Shown piece by piece: positions 32,038-40,495 of a stretch of 64,000 nt of DNA. Position 1 is the first letter of the stretch; the number at the start of each line of letters is the position of its first letter. Under the pieces are notes generated by a model. The model saw only the letters and a program-made list of their open reading frames with translations. It was not told where the DNA came from and made no database searches. The position numbers and the translations under genes are program-made. Source of the DNA: Lentzea sp. NEAU-D7 (GTDB lineage Bacteria; Actinomycetota; Actinomycetes; Mycobacteriales; Pseudonocardiaceae); NCBI RefSeq assembly GCF_026242055.1, contig NZ_JAPJDL010000034.1, positions 1 through 64,000 of the forward strand, read 5' to 3'.

Positions 32038-33083
32038 CCGCGATCGACCTCGGAATCCCCGGCCTGACCGGGGTACCCACCACCGACGAGAAGCAGACGG
32101 CCAGGGACTACAAGTCCGACCAGGAAGTCCGCTGGTGCCCCGGCTGTGGCGACTACATCGTGCTCAACACCATGCAGTCGTTCCTGCCGTCGCTGGGTCT
32201 CAAGCGCGAGAACATCGTGTTCGTCTCGGGCATCGGGTGCTCGTCCCGCTTCCCGTACTACATGAACACCTACGGCATGCACTCCATCCACGGCCGTGCG
32301 CCGGCCATCGCCACGGGTCTCGCCGTGGCGCGGCCGGACCTGAGCGTGTGGGTGGTGACGGGTGACGGTGACGCGCTGTCCATCGGCGGCAACCACCTGA
32401 TCCACACGTTGCGCCGCAACGTGAACCTCAAGATCCTGCTGTTCAACAACAGGATCTACGGCCTCACCAAGGGCCAGTACTCGCCGACCTCCGAGGAAGG
32501 CAAGATCACCAAGTCGACCCCGCTCGGGTCGCTCGACCACCCGTTCAACCCGGTGTCGCTGGCACTGGGCGCGGAGGCCTCCTTCGTGGGCCGGGCGCTC
32601 GACTCGGACAAGGCCGGTCTCACGTCGGTGCTGCGCCAGGCGGCGGAGCACCGCGGCTCGGCGCTCGTCGAGATCTACCAGAACTGCCCGATCTTCAACG
32701 ACGGCGCGTTCGACGTGCTGAAGGACGCGGACGAGGCACAGAGGCGGATCATCAACGTCGTCGACGGCGAGCCGATCCGGTTCGGTCGCGAGGGCGAGTA
32801 CTGCGTGGTCCGCGAGGGCTTCGGGCTCGCGGTCGCCAAGTCCGCGGACGTGGACGCGAGCGACATCGTCGTGCACGACGCGTCGGACCTGAACCTGTCG
32901 TTCGCGCTCTCGCGGCTGTCGACGCAGGACCTCACGCACACCGTCACGGGCGTGTTCCGCCGTGCGGACCGCACGACGTACGACGACGGAGTGCGCGCGC
33001 AGGTCAACGAGGCCAAGGCCAGCAAGGCCGCGGACCTCAGCAAGCTGTTGCACGGCAAGGACACCTGGACCGTGGTCGGCTGA
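32034..33083 (+). CDS. korB: 2-oxoglutarate:ferredoxin oxidoreductase beta subunit
   Basis: The 349-residue KorB binds thiamine diphosphate and a [4Fe-4S] cluster. WCPGCGDY (34-41) carries two cluster cysteines, GIGCSSRFPYY a third, and GDGDALSIGGNH (110-121) is the thiamine diphosphate/Mg motif; NNRIYGLTKGQYSPTS follows as in the family. The GTG start overlaps korA by 4 nt. A strong terminator follows within 35 nt. Confidence 0.97.
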   Translation: MTAIDLGIPGLTGVPTTDEKQTARDYKSDQEVRWCPGCGDYIVLNTMQSFLPSLGLKRENIVFVSGIGCSSRFPYYMNTYGMHSIHGRAPAIATGLAVARPDLSVWVVTGDGDALSIGGNHLIHTLRRNVNLKILLFNNRIYGLTKGQYSPTSEEGKITKSTPLGSLDHPFNPVSLALGAEASFVGRALDSDKAGLTSVLRQAAEHRGSALVEIYQNCPIFNDGAFDVLKDADEAQRRIINVVDGEPIRFGREGEYCVVREGFGLAVAKSADVDASDIVVHDASDLNLSFALSRLSTQDLTHTVTGVFRRADRTTYDDGVRAQVNEAKASKAADLSKLLHGKDTWTVVG

Positions 33084-33097
33084 CCCCGGAACAGCTG

Positions 33098-33129
33098 AAA
33101 GGCCCCCACCGAACGCGGTGGGGGCCTTT
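33098..33129 (+). terminator. Terminator after korB
   Basis: A perfect 13-bp stem (33098-33110 with 33117-33129) with a 6-nt loop, followed by TTTTTG. It also faces the end of the convergent sunset-domain gene. Confidence 0.93.
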
Positions 33130-33149
33130 TTGTCGCCTCTGGTGCGAGC

Positions 33150-35258
33150 TCACGGAGCCGGGCGGAACCCGGCCTTCTCCGCGTCGGCCTCGGTGCGGAA
33201 CCACACGTCCGCGCGGGTGTCGCCGAAGTTCGCCGACCCCTCGCTGTAGTAGCGGCGGCCGGTGAGCGTGGCCTTCACCGAGAAGTCCGCGGCCGGCGCG
33301 TGGCCGTCCGACTTCGGCAGCACCGAGCCGGGACCGAACGGCGAGCGCGGGTTGAAGCCCTCCGGCTGCTGGAACCGCGCCGGCGGCGAGCCCGCGGGCG
33401 TCCCGTTCGGGCGGCCGCCGGTGGACGGCGAGAAGCCGACCGGACGCGGGCGCTGCGGGAGCGACGGCGTGGGCGGGGCCTCCTGCTTCGGCTGCTCGAA
33501 CGCCGAGAACGCCGGGAAGCTCTGCTGGCGCTGCGGCGTGGTGCGCCGGGCCTCGCGGATGGGCAGGCCCGCCTCGGTGTGGCGCTGCGGCAGGTCGACG
33601 GGCTCGGGCTCCGGCTCGGGCGGGGCGGCGAGCAGCGGCTCGTCGCTCGGCACGAACTTCGGCACGAACGGCTGGTCGTTGCTCGTGTCCGGCAGCGTGC
33701 GGGTCTGGCCGAGCGCCGGCAACGGCTCGTCGGCGTCGAGCAGCGGCTCGAACAGCGAACGCGGGCGCTCGGCGACCGGCGCGGCCGGGGCAGCCGGTGC
33801 GGCGGGGGCCTCGGTCCCGTGGGAGAACGCGGCACCGACGGCACGGACCGAGCGCTCCTGGGGCTCCTCGGACTCCACCCGCGGCTCGAACGCCGAGAAC
33901 GGCGCGGGCGGCGGGGCACCGGGGGTCATGAACGGCTGGGAGAACGACCCGGTGTACTCGGGCTCGACGAACTCCTCGAAGACCCGCTCGGGCTCCTCGT
34001 GACGCTCGTGCGCGGGCTCCCGCTCCGGCTCGGACTCCTGCTCGGACTCCTGCTCGGTGTACCGCTCCTGCTCCTGCTCGGCGTGCCGCTGTTCCTCGGG
34101 CAGCGTCGACTCGAAGACGCCGTTGCGCACGCTCGGCGCGTCCAGGTCCACCGGCTCGACGATCGGCTCGATCAGCCCGGTCTGCTCGGCCGGGGACTCC
34201 GGCTCCGCCTCGGACCGCGGCTCGGTGAACCCGTCCAGCTGGCCGGAGATCTCGTCGCGCAGGCCGGGGTACTCGCCGGTGAGGTCGTTGTCCGGCCAGC
34301 TGCTCTCCTCGACGGCGATGAACGTCGTCTGCTCGGAGCGGGTGCCGGTGGGCTCGTCCTCCTGCTCGGCTGCCTCGTCGAGGTACGTCTCGGGCTCGTC
34401 CTGCGCCCAGACCTCGCGCGGCTGGTAGATGAAGTCGTCGGACTGCTCGTCGACCTCGGGCCCCGCGGTCGGCACGCGGGCCGGCGCACCGGGCTCGGCG
34501 ACCTGGTGCACGTGCGACGTCTGCTCGGCCGGGAGCTCGGGCTCCTCGTCGAAGTCCGCGGCCTCCAGGCCGGACTGCGACAGGACCGTCGTCTGCTCGG
34601 CCGGCGTCTCGGCGGGGACCTCCCCCGGCCCGAGTCGCTCGAACAGCGAGCGCGGGCGGTCGTCCTCGGCGTCGGCGCGTGCCTTCTGCTCGGCCAGCTG
34701 CTCCTCGAAGCGGCGCTGCGCCTCTTCGGGCTCGAGGTAGTGGCGGACCTGCGCGGCCGGCTCCTCCTCCGCCTCGGGCTGGGCCTCGAAGGTGGTCGTC
34801 TCGAACGACTCCTGCTCGAACGACTCCTGCTCGTGCGGCGTGTGCTCGAACGGGCCCTGCTCGTCCTGCTCGCGAGACGCCTGCACGGGCTCCTCGACGA
34901 CCGGGAGCGGCGGCACGTGGAGCGGCGGCGGAGCGGGAGCCGGCACGGGCTCGCCGAAGTAGGCGGGCGGCTCCTGGTACGGCGCGGGAGCGGGAGGCAG
35001 TGCCGGCGCGGCCGTGGGCGGCGTCAGCACCTCGTCGCTCAGCGACCGCGGCGGCGGTGCGTCCCACTCGTCGACCACGAAGTCGTCGACGGTGCTGGAC
35101 GCCGCAACCGGCGCGGCGCTCCGGCGCGCGTCGAGAAGTTGATCATCCAGGTCGGCAATCTGCTTGCGTGCGGGGCGCACCATCACCAACCAGGTGAGCA
35201 GTACTCCCGCAACGAAGGACAGCAGGCTCCACAGCCAGACCTGCCCGAAGATGTTCAC
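33150..35258 (-). CDS. Single-pass membrane protein with disordered acidic region and C-terminal sunset domain
   Basis: The 702-residue protein begins with a transmembrane helix (about 5-25, IFGQVWLWSLLSFVAGVLL), followed by a coiled segment (QIADLDDQLLDARR), about 600 residues rich in Glu, Pro, Gln and Ala with no fold, and a C-terminal 45-residue domain (KATLTGRRYYSEG to DVWFRTEADAEKAGFRP) of the sunset type found in ArfB/ArfC-like channel accessory proteins. It may tether or scaffold at the membrane. GTG at 35258 is the start. Confidence 0.75.
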   Translation of the reverse strand: MNIFGQVWLWSLLSFVAGVLLTWLVMVRPARKQIADLDDQLLDARRSAAPVAASSTVDDFVVDEWDAPPPRSLSDEVLTPPTAAPALPPAPAPYQEPPAYFGEPVPAPAPPPLHVPPLPVVEEPVQASREQDEQGPFEHTPHEQESFEQESFETTTFEAQPEAEEEPAAQVRHYLEPEEAQRRFEEQLAEQKARADAEDDRPRSLFERLGPGEVPAETPAEQTTVLSQSGLEAADFDEEPELPAEQTSHVHQVAEPGAPARVPTAGPEVDEQSDDFIYQPREVWAQDEPETYLDEAAEQEDEPTGTRSEQTTFIAVEESSWPDNDLTGEYPGLRDEISGQLDGFTEPRSEAEPESPAEQTGLIEPIVEPVDLDAPSVRNGVFESTLPEEQRHAEQEQERYTEQESEQESEPEREPAHERHEEPERVFEEFVEPEYTGSFSQPFMTPGAPPPAPFSAFEPRVESEEPQERSVRAVGAAFSHGTEAPAAPAAPAAPVAERPRSLFEPLLDADEPLPALGQTRTLPDTSNDQPFVPKFVPSDEPLLAAPPEPEPEPVDLPQRHTEAGLPIREARRTTPQRQQSFPAFSAFEQPKQEAPPTPSLPQRPRPVGFSPSTGGRPNGTPAGSPPARFQQPEGFNPRSPFGPGSVLPKSDGHAPAADFSVKATLTGRRYYSEGSANFGDTRADVWFRTEADAEKAGFRPAP

Positions 35259-35385
35259 GGGTAAGCCCCTTCTACGACCACACCGACCACTCACTCGGAA
35301 GGGTGAGCACGGCCAAACTACAGTGCCTTTGATGATGCTCCGTCACTACGCCGTTCAGCGCAAATAACGGGCGGAAAGCCCAGCG

Positions 35386-35399
35386 TAGAGTGGGATTTT
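35386..35399 (+). promoter_or_regulatory. Possible leaderless promoter of rarD
   Basis: TAGAGT at 35386-35391 ends 8 nt before the GTG at 35400, and no ribosome-binding site precedes that codon, which suggests that transcription begins at the start codon. Confidence 0.4.
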
Positions 35400-36323
35400 G
35401 TGCCCCCTCTGACAACCTCGGCCACCACTTCGCCAGAAGTTCACACCCAGGGGCGAGGGCTCACGTACGGCGCACTCGCCTACGTCCTCTGGGGCTTGTT
35501 CCCGGCGTACTGGCCACTCCTCGTACCCGCCCAGCCGGTCGAGGTGCTCGCACACCGGATCGTCTGGTCGTTCGTCACGCTCGCCATCGTCGTCATGATC
35601 CTCCGACGGTGGCGGCCTTTCCTCGAACTATCAGGAAAAGGCTGGCTGATCGTTACCGCAGCAGCCGCGTTGATCACGGTGAACTGGGGCACCTACATCT
35701 ACGCGGTCAACAGCCACCACGTCGTGGAAGCGGCGCTCGGCTACTTCATCACGCCACTGGTGAGCGTGGCGCTCGGAATGATCTTCCTGAAGGAACGCGT
35801 GCGGTTGCCGCAGACCGTAGCGATCGCTGTGGTGATCGTCGCTGTGATCGTGCTCACCGTCGACTACGGCAGGCTGCCGATCATCTCGCTGATCCTCGCC
35901 TGCTCGTTCGGCGTCTACGGACTGCTGAAGAAGAAAGTCCCGCTGGACGCCATCACGAGCCTCACCGCGGAGAGCGTCGTGATCATGCCGTTCGCGGTGG
36001 TCTACCTGCTCGTCCTCGGCAGCGCGAACACCTTCACCAGCGAAGGCACCGGCCACACCCTGCTGATCCTGAGCACCGGCATCGTCACGGCGATCCCGCT
36101 GGTGCTGTTCGGCGCGGGCGCGCAGCGGATTCCGCTGATCACGATGGGCATGCTGCAGTACCTCGCTCCGGTGCTGCAGTTCGCCTGGGGCGTGTTCGTC
36201 GTGCACGAGCCGATGCCGGCCAGCAGGTGGGTCGGGTTCGCCCTGGTGTGGCTGGCCCTCGCGATCTTCACGGTCGACGCGGTGCGGAACCGGCGCAAGC
36301 AGGCGCTCGCGCCGGTCAGCTGA
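35400..36323 (+). CDS. rarD: EamA-family transporter RarD
   Basis: RarD proteins are ten-helix membrane transporters of the drug/metabolite family with unknown natural substrate. The 307-residue product starts after a short hydrophilic tail with LTYGALAYVLWGLFPAYW, a family hallmark, and has the expected pattern of hydrophobic helices including LGYFITPLVSVALGMIFLKE. The gene appears leaderless. It is divergent from the sunset-domain gene and ends 3 nt before the convergent polyprenyl synthase gene. Confidence 0.93.
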   Translation: MPPLTTSATTSPEVHTQGRGLTYGALAYVLWGLFPAYWPLLVPAQPVEVLAHRIVWSFVTLAIVVMILRRWRPFLELSGKGWLIVTAAAALITVNWGTYIYAVNSHHVVEAALGYFITPLVSVALGMIFLKERVRLPQTVAIAVVIVAVIVLTVDYGRLPIISLILACSFGVYGLLKKKVPLDAITSLTAESVVIMPFAVVYLLVLGSANTFTSEGTGHTLLILSTGIVTAIPLVLFGAGAQRIPLITMGMLQYLAPVLQFAWGVFVVHEPMPASRWVGFALVWLALAIFTVDAVRNRRKQALAPVS

Positions 36324-36326
36324 TCG

Positions 36327-37328
36327 TCAGCGAGAGCGCTCCACGACGTAGGTGGCGAGCTCTTCCAGGGCGTTGCGCGCGGCGCACTCGGGCAGCTTGC
36401 CCAGCTCCGTGCGGGCCCGGTCCGCGTAGTCGTCGAGGGTCTCGCGGGCCTTGTCCATGCCGGAGGACTTGCGCAGCAGGCCGAGGGCCTCGTCCACCAG
36501 CTCGTCGTCCGTGATCGGTCCGGCCAGCAGCTCGGCCAGGCGCGTCTCGGACGGATCCGCCAGCGCGTAGAGCATCGGCAGCGTCTTCACGCCTTCGCGC
36601 AGGTCGGTGCCGGGGGTCTTGCCCGACTCGACCGACGGCGACGCGATGTCGATGACGTCGTCGGAGATCTGGAACGCCGCGCCGATCACCTCGGCGTAGT
36701 GGCGCAGCGCGTCCGTCTGCTCCTCGGTCGCGTCGGAGAACATGCCGCCGAACCTGGCCGCGGTGGCGATCAGGACGCCGGTCTTCTCCTCGATGACCCT
36801 GAGGTAGTGGGAGATCGCGTCCTCGCCGGGCTGCGGGCCGACGGTCTCGCGCATCTGACCGGTCACCAGGACCGAGAAGGTCTCCGCGATGATCCGCGCC
36901 GCGTCCGTGCCGAGGTCTGCCGTCAGCCGGGACGCGTGGGCGAAGAGGAAGTCGCCTGTCAGGATCGCGATGCTGTTGTCCCACTTGACGTTCGCGGAGA
37001 CCGCTCCGCGCCGCATCGTCGCCTCGTCCATGACGTCGTCGTGGTAGAGCGTGGCGAGGTGGGTGAGCTCGACCACAGCGGCCGCCTTGATGACCTTCTC
37101 CCGGTCCCAGTCGGCGCCGAACTGCGATGCGAGCAGTGTGAAGAGCGGGCGGATCCGCTTTCCGCCCGCCTCCACAAGGTGAAGCGAGGTTTCCGTGACC
37201 GGGTGGAACTCGCTCTGCACGACGTCGTGCAGGATGCGCTCCACCTCGGCCAGGCCGTCCTGGACTACCTCGGTGAGCACGGGGTCCACCAACGCGAACC
37301 CCGGTCCCTCATGCTCGCTACTGGTCAC
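36327..37328 (-). CDS. Polyprenyl diphosphate synthase (trans)
   Basis: The 333-residue protein has both Asp-rich motifs, DDVMD (97-101) and DDVID (223-227), and GGKRIRPLFT, as in octaprenyl/heptaprenyl synthases that make the side chain of menaquinone. The gene is 19 nt after nuoN on the same strand, so it is transcribed with complex I, and the related GrcC1 lies in the same neighbourhood in M. tuberculosis. Chain length cannot be told from sequence. It probably supplies the prenyl tail for the MenA step. Confidence 0.93.
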   Translation of the reverse strand: MTSSEHEGPGFALVDPVLTEVVQDGLAEVERILHDVVQSEFHPVTETSLHLVEAGGKRIRPLFTLLASQFGADWDREKVIKAAAVVELTHLATLYHDDVMDEATMRRGAVSANVKWDNSIAILTGDFLFAHASRLTADLGTDAARIIAETFSVLVTGQMRETVGPQPGEDAISHYLRVIEEKTGVLIATAARFGGMFSDATEEQTDALRHYAEVIGAAFQISDDVIDIASPSVESGKTPGTDLREGVKTLPMLYALADPSETRLAELLAGPITDDELVDEALGLLRKSSGMDKARETLDDYADRARTELGKLPECAARNALEELATYVVERSR

Positions 37329-37347
37329 ACCAGCAGACTACGTACAC

Positions 37348-38925
37348 CTAGCTGAGGAAGGAGCCGGTACCCGCCCAATCGAGCACGAAGGTGGGCCACA
37401 AACCCAGCACCAGGGTCACCACGGCACCCAACGTGATCGCGATCGTGGTGAACGCACCGGGCACCGTCACGGTCGGGCCGTCCGGAGCCGGGTCGCTGAA
37501 GTACATCAGCACGATCACCCGCAGGTAGAAGAACGCCGCGACGGCCGAGGCCACCAGGGCGATCACCACGAGCGGCGTCAGGCCGGCGTCGATCGCCGCG
37601 CTGAACACGACGAACTTGCCGATGAAGCCGGACGTCAGCGGAATGCCGGCCAGCGCCAGCAGCAGGAACGTGAAGGTGGCCGCCACGATCGGCGACCGCT
37701 TCGCGAGACCCGCCCACTGCGACAGGTGCGTCGCCTCGCCGTCCGAGTTGCGGACCAGCGACACGATGCCGAACGCGGCGATCGTGGTGAAGCCGTACGC
37801 CAGCAGGTAGAACATGGTCGCGCTCACGCCCGGAGCGTCGCCTTCCGGCGTCAGGGCGATGGAGCCGATCAGCAGGAAGCCCGCGTGCGCCACCGAGGAG
37901 TACGCGATCATGCGCTTCACGTCGGTCTGGGTGAGGCCGAGGATCGCGCCGATCACCATCGAGACGACCGCGACGCCGTAGAGCACGCCACGCCACTCCC
38001 ACTGCGTGTTCTCGAACGCCACCGTGAGCACGCGCAGGATGCCGCCGAACGCGGCGACCTTGGTGCACGCGGCCATGAACGCCGTCACCGGCGTCGGCGC
38101 GCCCTGGTACACGTCCGGGGTCCAGGCGTGGAACGGGCCGACGGCGGCCTTGAACAGCAGGCCCACCACCAGCAGGCCGAAGCCCGCGAACAGCAGCGTG
38201 TCGGAACGGTCCGTACCGCCGGCGGCGGTCGCGATGGCCGAGAGCTTCACCGAACCCGCGTAGCCGTACAGCAGGGCCACGCCGTAGAGGAAGAACGCGG
38301 ACGCGAAGGCGCCGAGCAGGAAGTACTTCACGGCCGCTTCCTGCGAGAGCAGGCGACGGCGGCGAGCCAGGCCGCACAGCAGGTACAGCGGCAGCGACAG
38401 GACTTCCAGCGCGATGAACATCGTCAGGAGGTCGTTCGCCGCGACGAACGTCATCATGCCGCCGAGCGCGAACAGCGTGAGCGGGAAGACCTCGGTCTGC
38501 ATGCCGGTCTTCGTCGCCTGAGCGCGGTCCTGGACGGTGCCGGGACGGATCGCGGCCTGCGCCACGAACGCGCCACCGGGCTCCACCGAGCGATCGGCGA
38601 TCAGCAGCACCGAGCCGAAGCCCAGCACCAGCAACGTGGCCCACAGGAACAGCGACGGCGAGTCGACCGCGATCGCCCCCGCCAGCGTCGCCACGCCCTG
38701 CTCGGGACGCTCCGAGGTCGCGTAGAGGATCAGCGAGCCGACGGCACCGACCAGCGCCACGAGCGTGAGCACGAGCTGCACGGCCCACCGCTGGTGCTTG
38801 GGCAGCAACGCTTCCAGCAGCACGCTGATGCACGCCGCACCGAGCACGATCAGCAGCGGCGCGATGGCGCCGTAATCGATCTCCGGCGCCTCGATCTGTT
38901 GCGCCTGAGCGACGAGAAGGTTCAC
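37348..38925 (-). CDS. nuoN: NADH-quinone oxidoreductase subunit N
   Basis: One of three antiporter-like proton-pumping subunits of complex I. The 525-residue protein has about 14 hydrophobic helices and the discontinuous-helix signature VKRMIAYSSVAHAG near residue 338. It is the last nuo gene, one nt after nuoM, and is followed by the polyprenyl synthase gene. Complex I oxidises NADH, reduces menaquinone and pumps protons across the cytoplasmic membrane. Confidence 0.97.
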   Translation of the reverse strand: MNLLVAQAQQIEAPEIDYGAIAPLLIVLGAACISVLLEALLPKHQRWAVQLVLTLVALVGAVGSLILYATSERPEQGVATLAGAIAVDSPSLFLWATLLVLGFGSVLLIADRSVEPGGAFVAQAAIRPGTVQDRAQATKTGMQTEVFPLTLFALGGMMTFVAANDLLTMFIALEVLSLPLYLLCGLARRRRLLSQEAAVKYFLLGAFASAFFLYGVALLYGYAGSVKLSAIATAAGGTDRSDTLLFAGFGLLVVGLLFKAAVGPFHAWTPDVYQGAPTPVTAFMAACTKVAAFGGILRVLTVAFENTQWEWRGVLYGVAVVSMVIGAILGLTQTDVKRMIAYSSVAHAGFLLIGSIALTPEGDAPGVSATMFYLLAYGFTTIAAFGIVSLVRNSDGEATHLSQWAGLAKRSPIVAATFTFLLLALAGIPLTSGFIGKFVVFSAAIDAGLTPLVVIALVASAVAAFFYLRVIVLMYFSDPAPDGPTVTVPGAFTTIAITLGAVVTLVLGLWPTFVLDWAGTGSFLS

Positions 38926-38926
38926 G

Positions 38927-40495
38927 TCACTTGCCTTCCTGCACGGTGACCGGGTCGGTCACGCCGACCTCGGTCAGCGTCGCCCCCACAGTCGGGGTGA
39001 TGACGTCGAGCACCGGCTGCGGGTAGAACCCGAGTGCCAGCACGATGACAACGAGCGGTGCCAGCACGGCGATCTCGCGCTTGGTGAGGTCGCCGATGGT
39101 GGTCTTCTTCTCCGGGTCGCCGACGGCGCCCGGACCGGCGGCCGCGGCCACGAGCGCGTCGCCGCGCAGCGGGCCGGTCATGATCCGCTGGTAGAGCCAC
39201 AGCACGTAGAGCGCCGCGAGCACCATGCCGACCGTCGCGATGATCGTGAACACCGGCTGGGTCGGGAACGAGCCGATCAGCACCAGGAACTCCGAGACGA
39301 ACGAGTTCGTGCCCGGCAGCGACAGCGTGGTCAGACCCGCCAGCAGCAGCATGCCCGCGAGCAGCGGCGCCACCTTCGACATACCGCCGTAGTCGGCGAT
39401 CAGCGACGAACCACCGCGCGCGATCACCATGCCGACCACCAGGATCAGCATGCCGGTCGAGATCGAGTGGTTGAGCATGTACGACACCGAGCCCACGCCC
39501 GCCTGCGACGTGAACGAGAAGATGCCGAGCGCGATGAATCCGAAGTGGGCGATCGAGACGTAGGCCAGGAACCGCTTCATGTCCCGCTGGCCCGTGGCGA
39601 GCAGCGATCCGTAGAGGACACCGGCCACCGCGAGCACGAGCACGAACGGCGCCAGGTTCTTCGACGCCTCCGGGAACATCGGCAGCAGGTAGCGCAGCAT
39701 GCCGAACGTGCCGACCTTGTCCAGGATGCCGACGACGATCACCGTGACGCCGATGGGCGCCTCGGCCGCGGCGTCGGGCAGCCAGGTGTGGAACGGCACG
39801 AGCGGCGCCTTGATCGCGAACGCCAGGAAGAAGCCGAGGAACAGCCAGGTCTGCGTCGTCGAGTCGGCGTCGCGGACCACGGTCACCAGCGTCGCCCAGT
39901 CGAACGTGCCCTTGCCGAGCTCGTCCGACGCCATCGCGTACGCGCCGATCGCGGAGGCCAGCATGATCAGGCCGCCGAGGAACGAGTACAGGAAGAACTT
40001 GACCGCCGCGTACTGCCTGCGCGCGCCGCCGTAGCCGCCGATCAGGAAGTACATCGGGATCAGCATGACTTCGAAGAGCACGTAGAACAGGAAGACGTCG
40101 GTGGCGGCGAACACCGCGACCGTCACGGCCTCCTGGATGAGGATCAGCGAGAGGTACCCGCCCTGCGAACGGCCGGCGGGCAGCTTCTCCGTCCAGCCGG
40201 CACCGATCACCAGCGGGATCAGCAGCGCGATGACCGCGATCATCACCAGCGCGATGCCGTCGATGCCGAACTGCAGCCGCACGCCGAACGCCGGAATCCA
40301 GTCCACGCCGGTGGCGAGCTGGATGCGGTCGCCTCCCGGGTCGTAGGCCGTCCACAGCAGAACCGCGAGCACGAGCTCGACGAGCGAGAACGCCAGCGCG
40401 ACGAGCTTGGCCTTCTTGTCGTCCTTGCGCAGGAACGCCACCACCAGCGCGCCGACCAGCGGCACCACCAGCAGTGCGATCAGAACCCAGGTCAC
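38927..40495 (-). CDS. nuoM: NADH-quinone oxidoreductase subunit M
   Basis: The 522-residue antiporter-like subunit has about 14 transmembrane helices and the MKRFLAYVSIAHFGF signature near residue 305, which marks the discontinuous helix of the proton channel. PLVPFHTWLPDAAAEAP is also typical. It overlaps the end of nuoL by 4 nt and ends one nt before nuoN. Confidence 0.97.
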   Translation of the reverse strand: MTWVLIALLVVPLVGALVVAFLRKDDKKAKLVALAFSLVELVLAVLLWTAYDPGGDRIQLATGVDWIPAFGVRLQFGIDGIALVMIAVIALLIPLVIGAGWTEKLPAGRSQGGYLSLILIQEAVTVAVFAATDVFLFYVLFEVMLIPMYFLIGGYGGARRQYAAVKFFLYSFLGGLIMLASAIGAYAMASDELGKGTFDWATLVTVVRDADSTTQTWLFLGFFLAFAIKAPLVPFHTWLPDAAAEAPIGVTVIVVGILDKVGTFGMLRYLLPMFPEASKNLAPFVLVLAVAGVLYGSLLATGQRDMKRFLAYVSIAHFGFIALGIFSFTSQAGVGSVSYMLNHSISTGMLILVVGMVIARGGSSLIADYGGMSKVAPLLAGMLLLAGLTTLSLPGTNSFVSEFLVLIGSFPTQPVFTIIATVGMVLAALYVLWLYQRIMTGPLRGDALVAAAAGPGAVGDPEKKTTIGDLTKREIAVLAPLVVIVLALGFYPQPVLDVITPTVGATLTEVGVTDPVTVQEGK

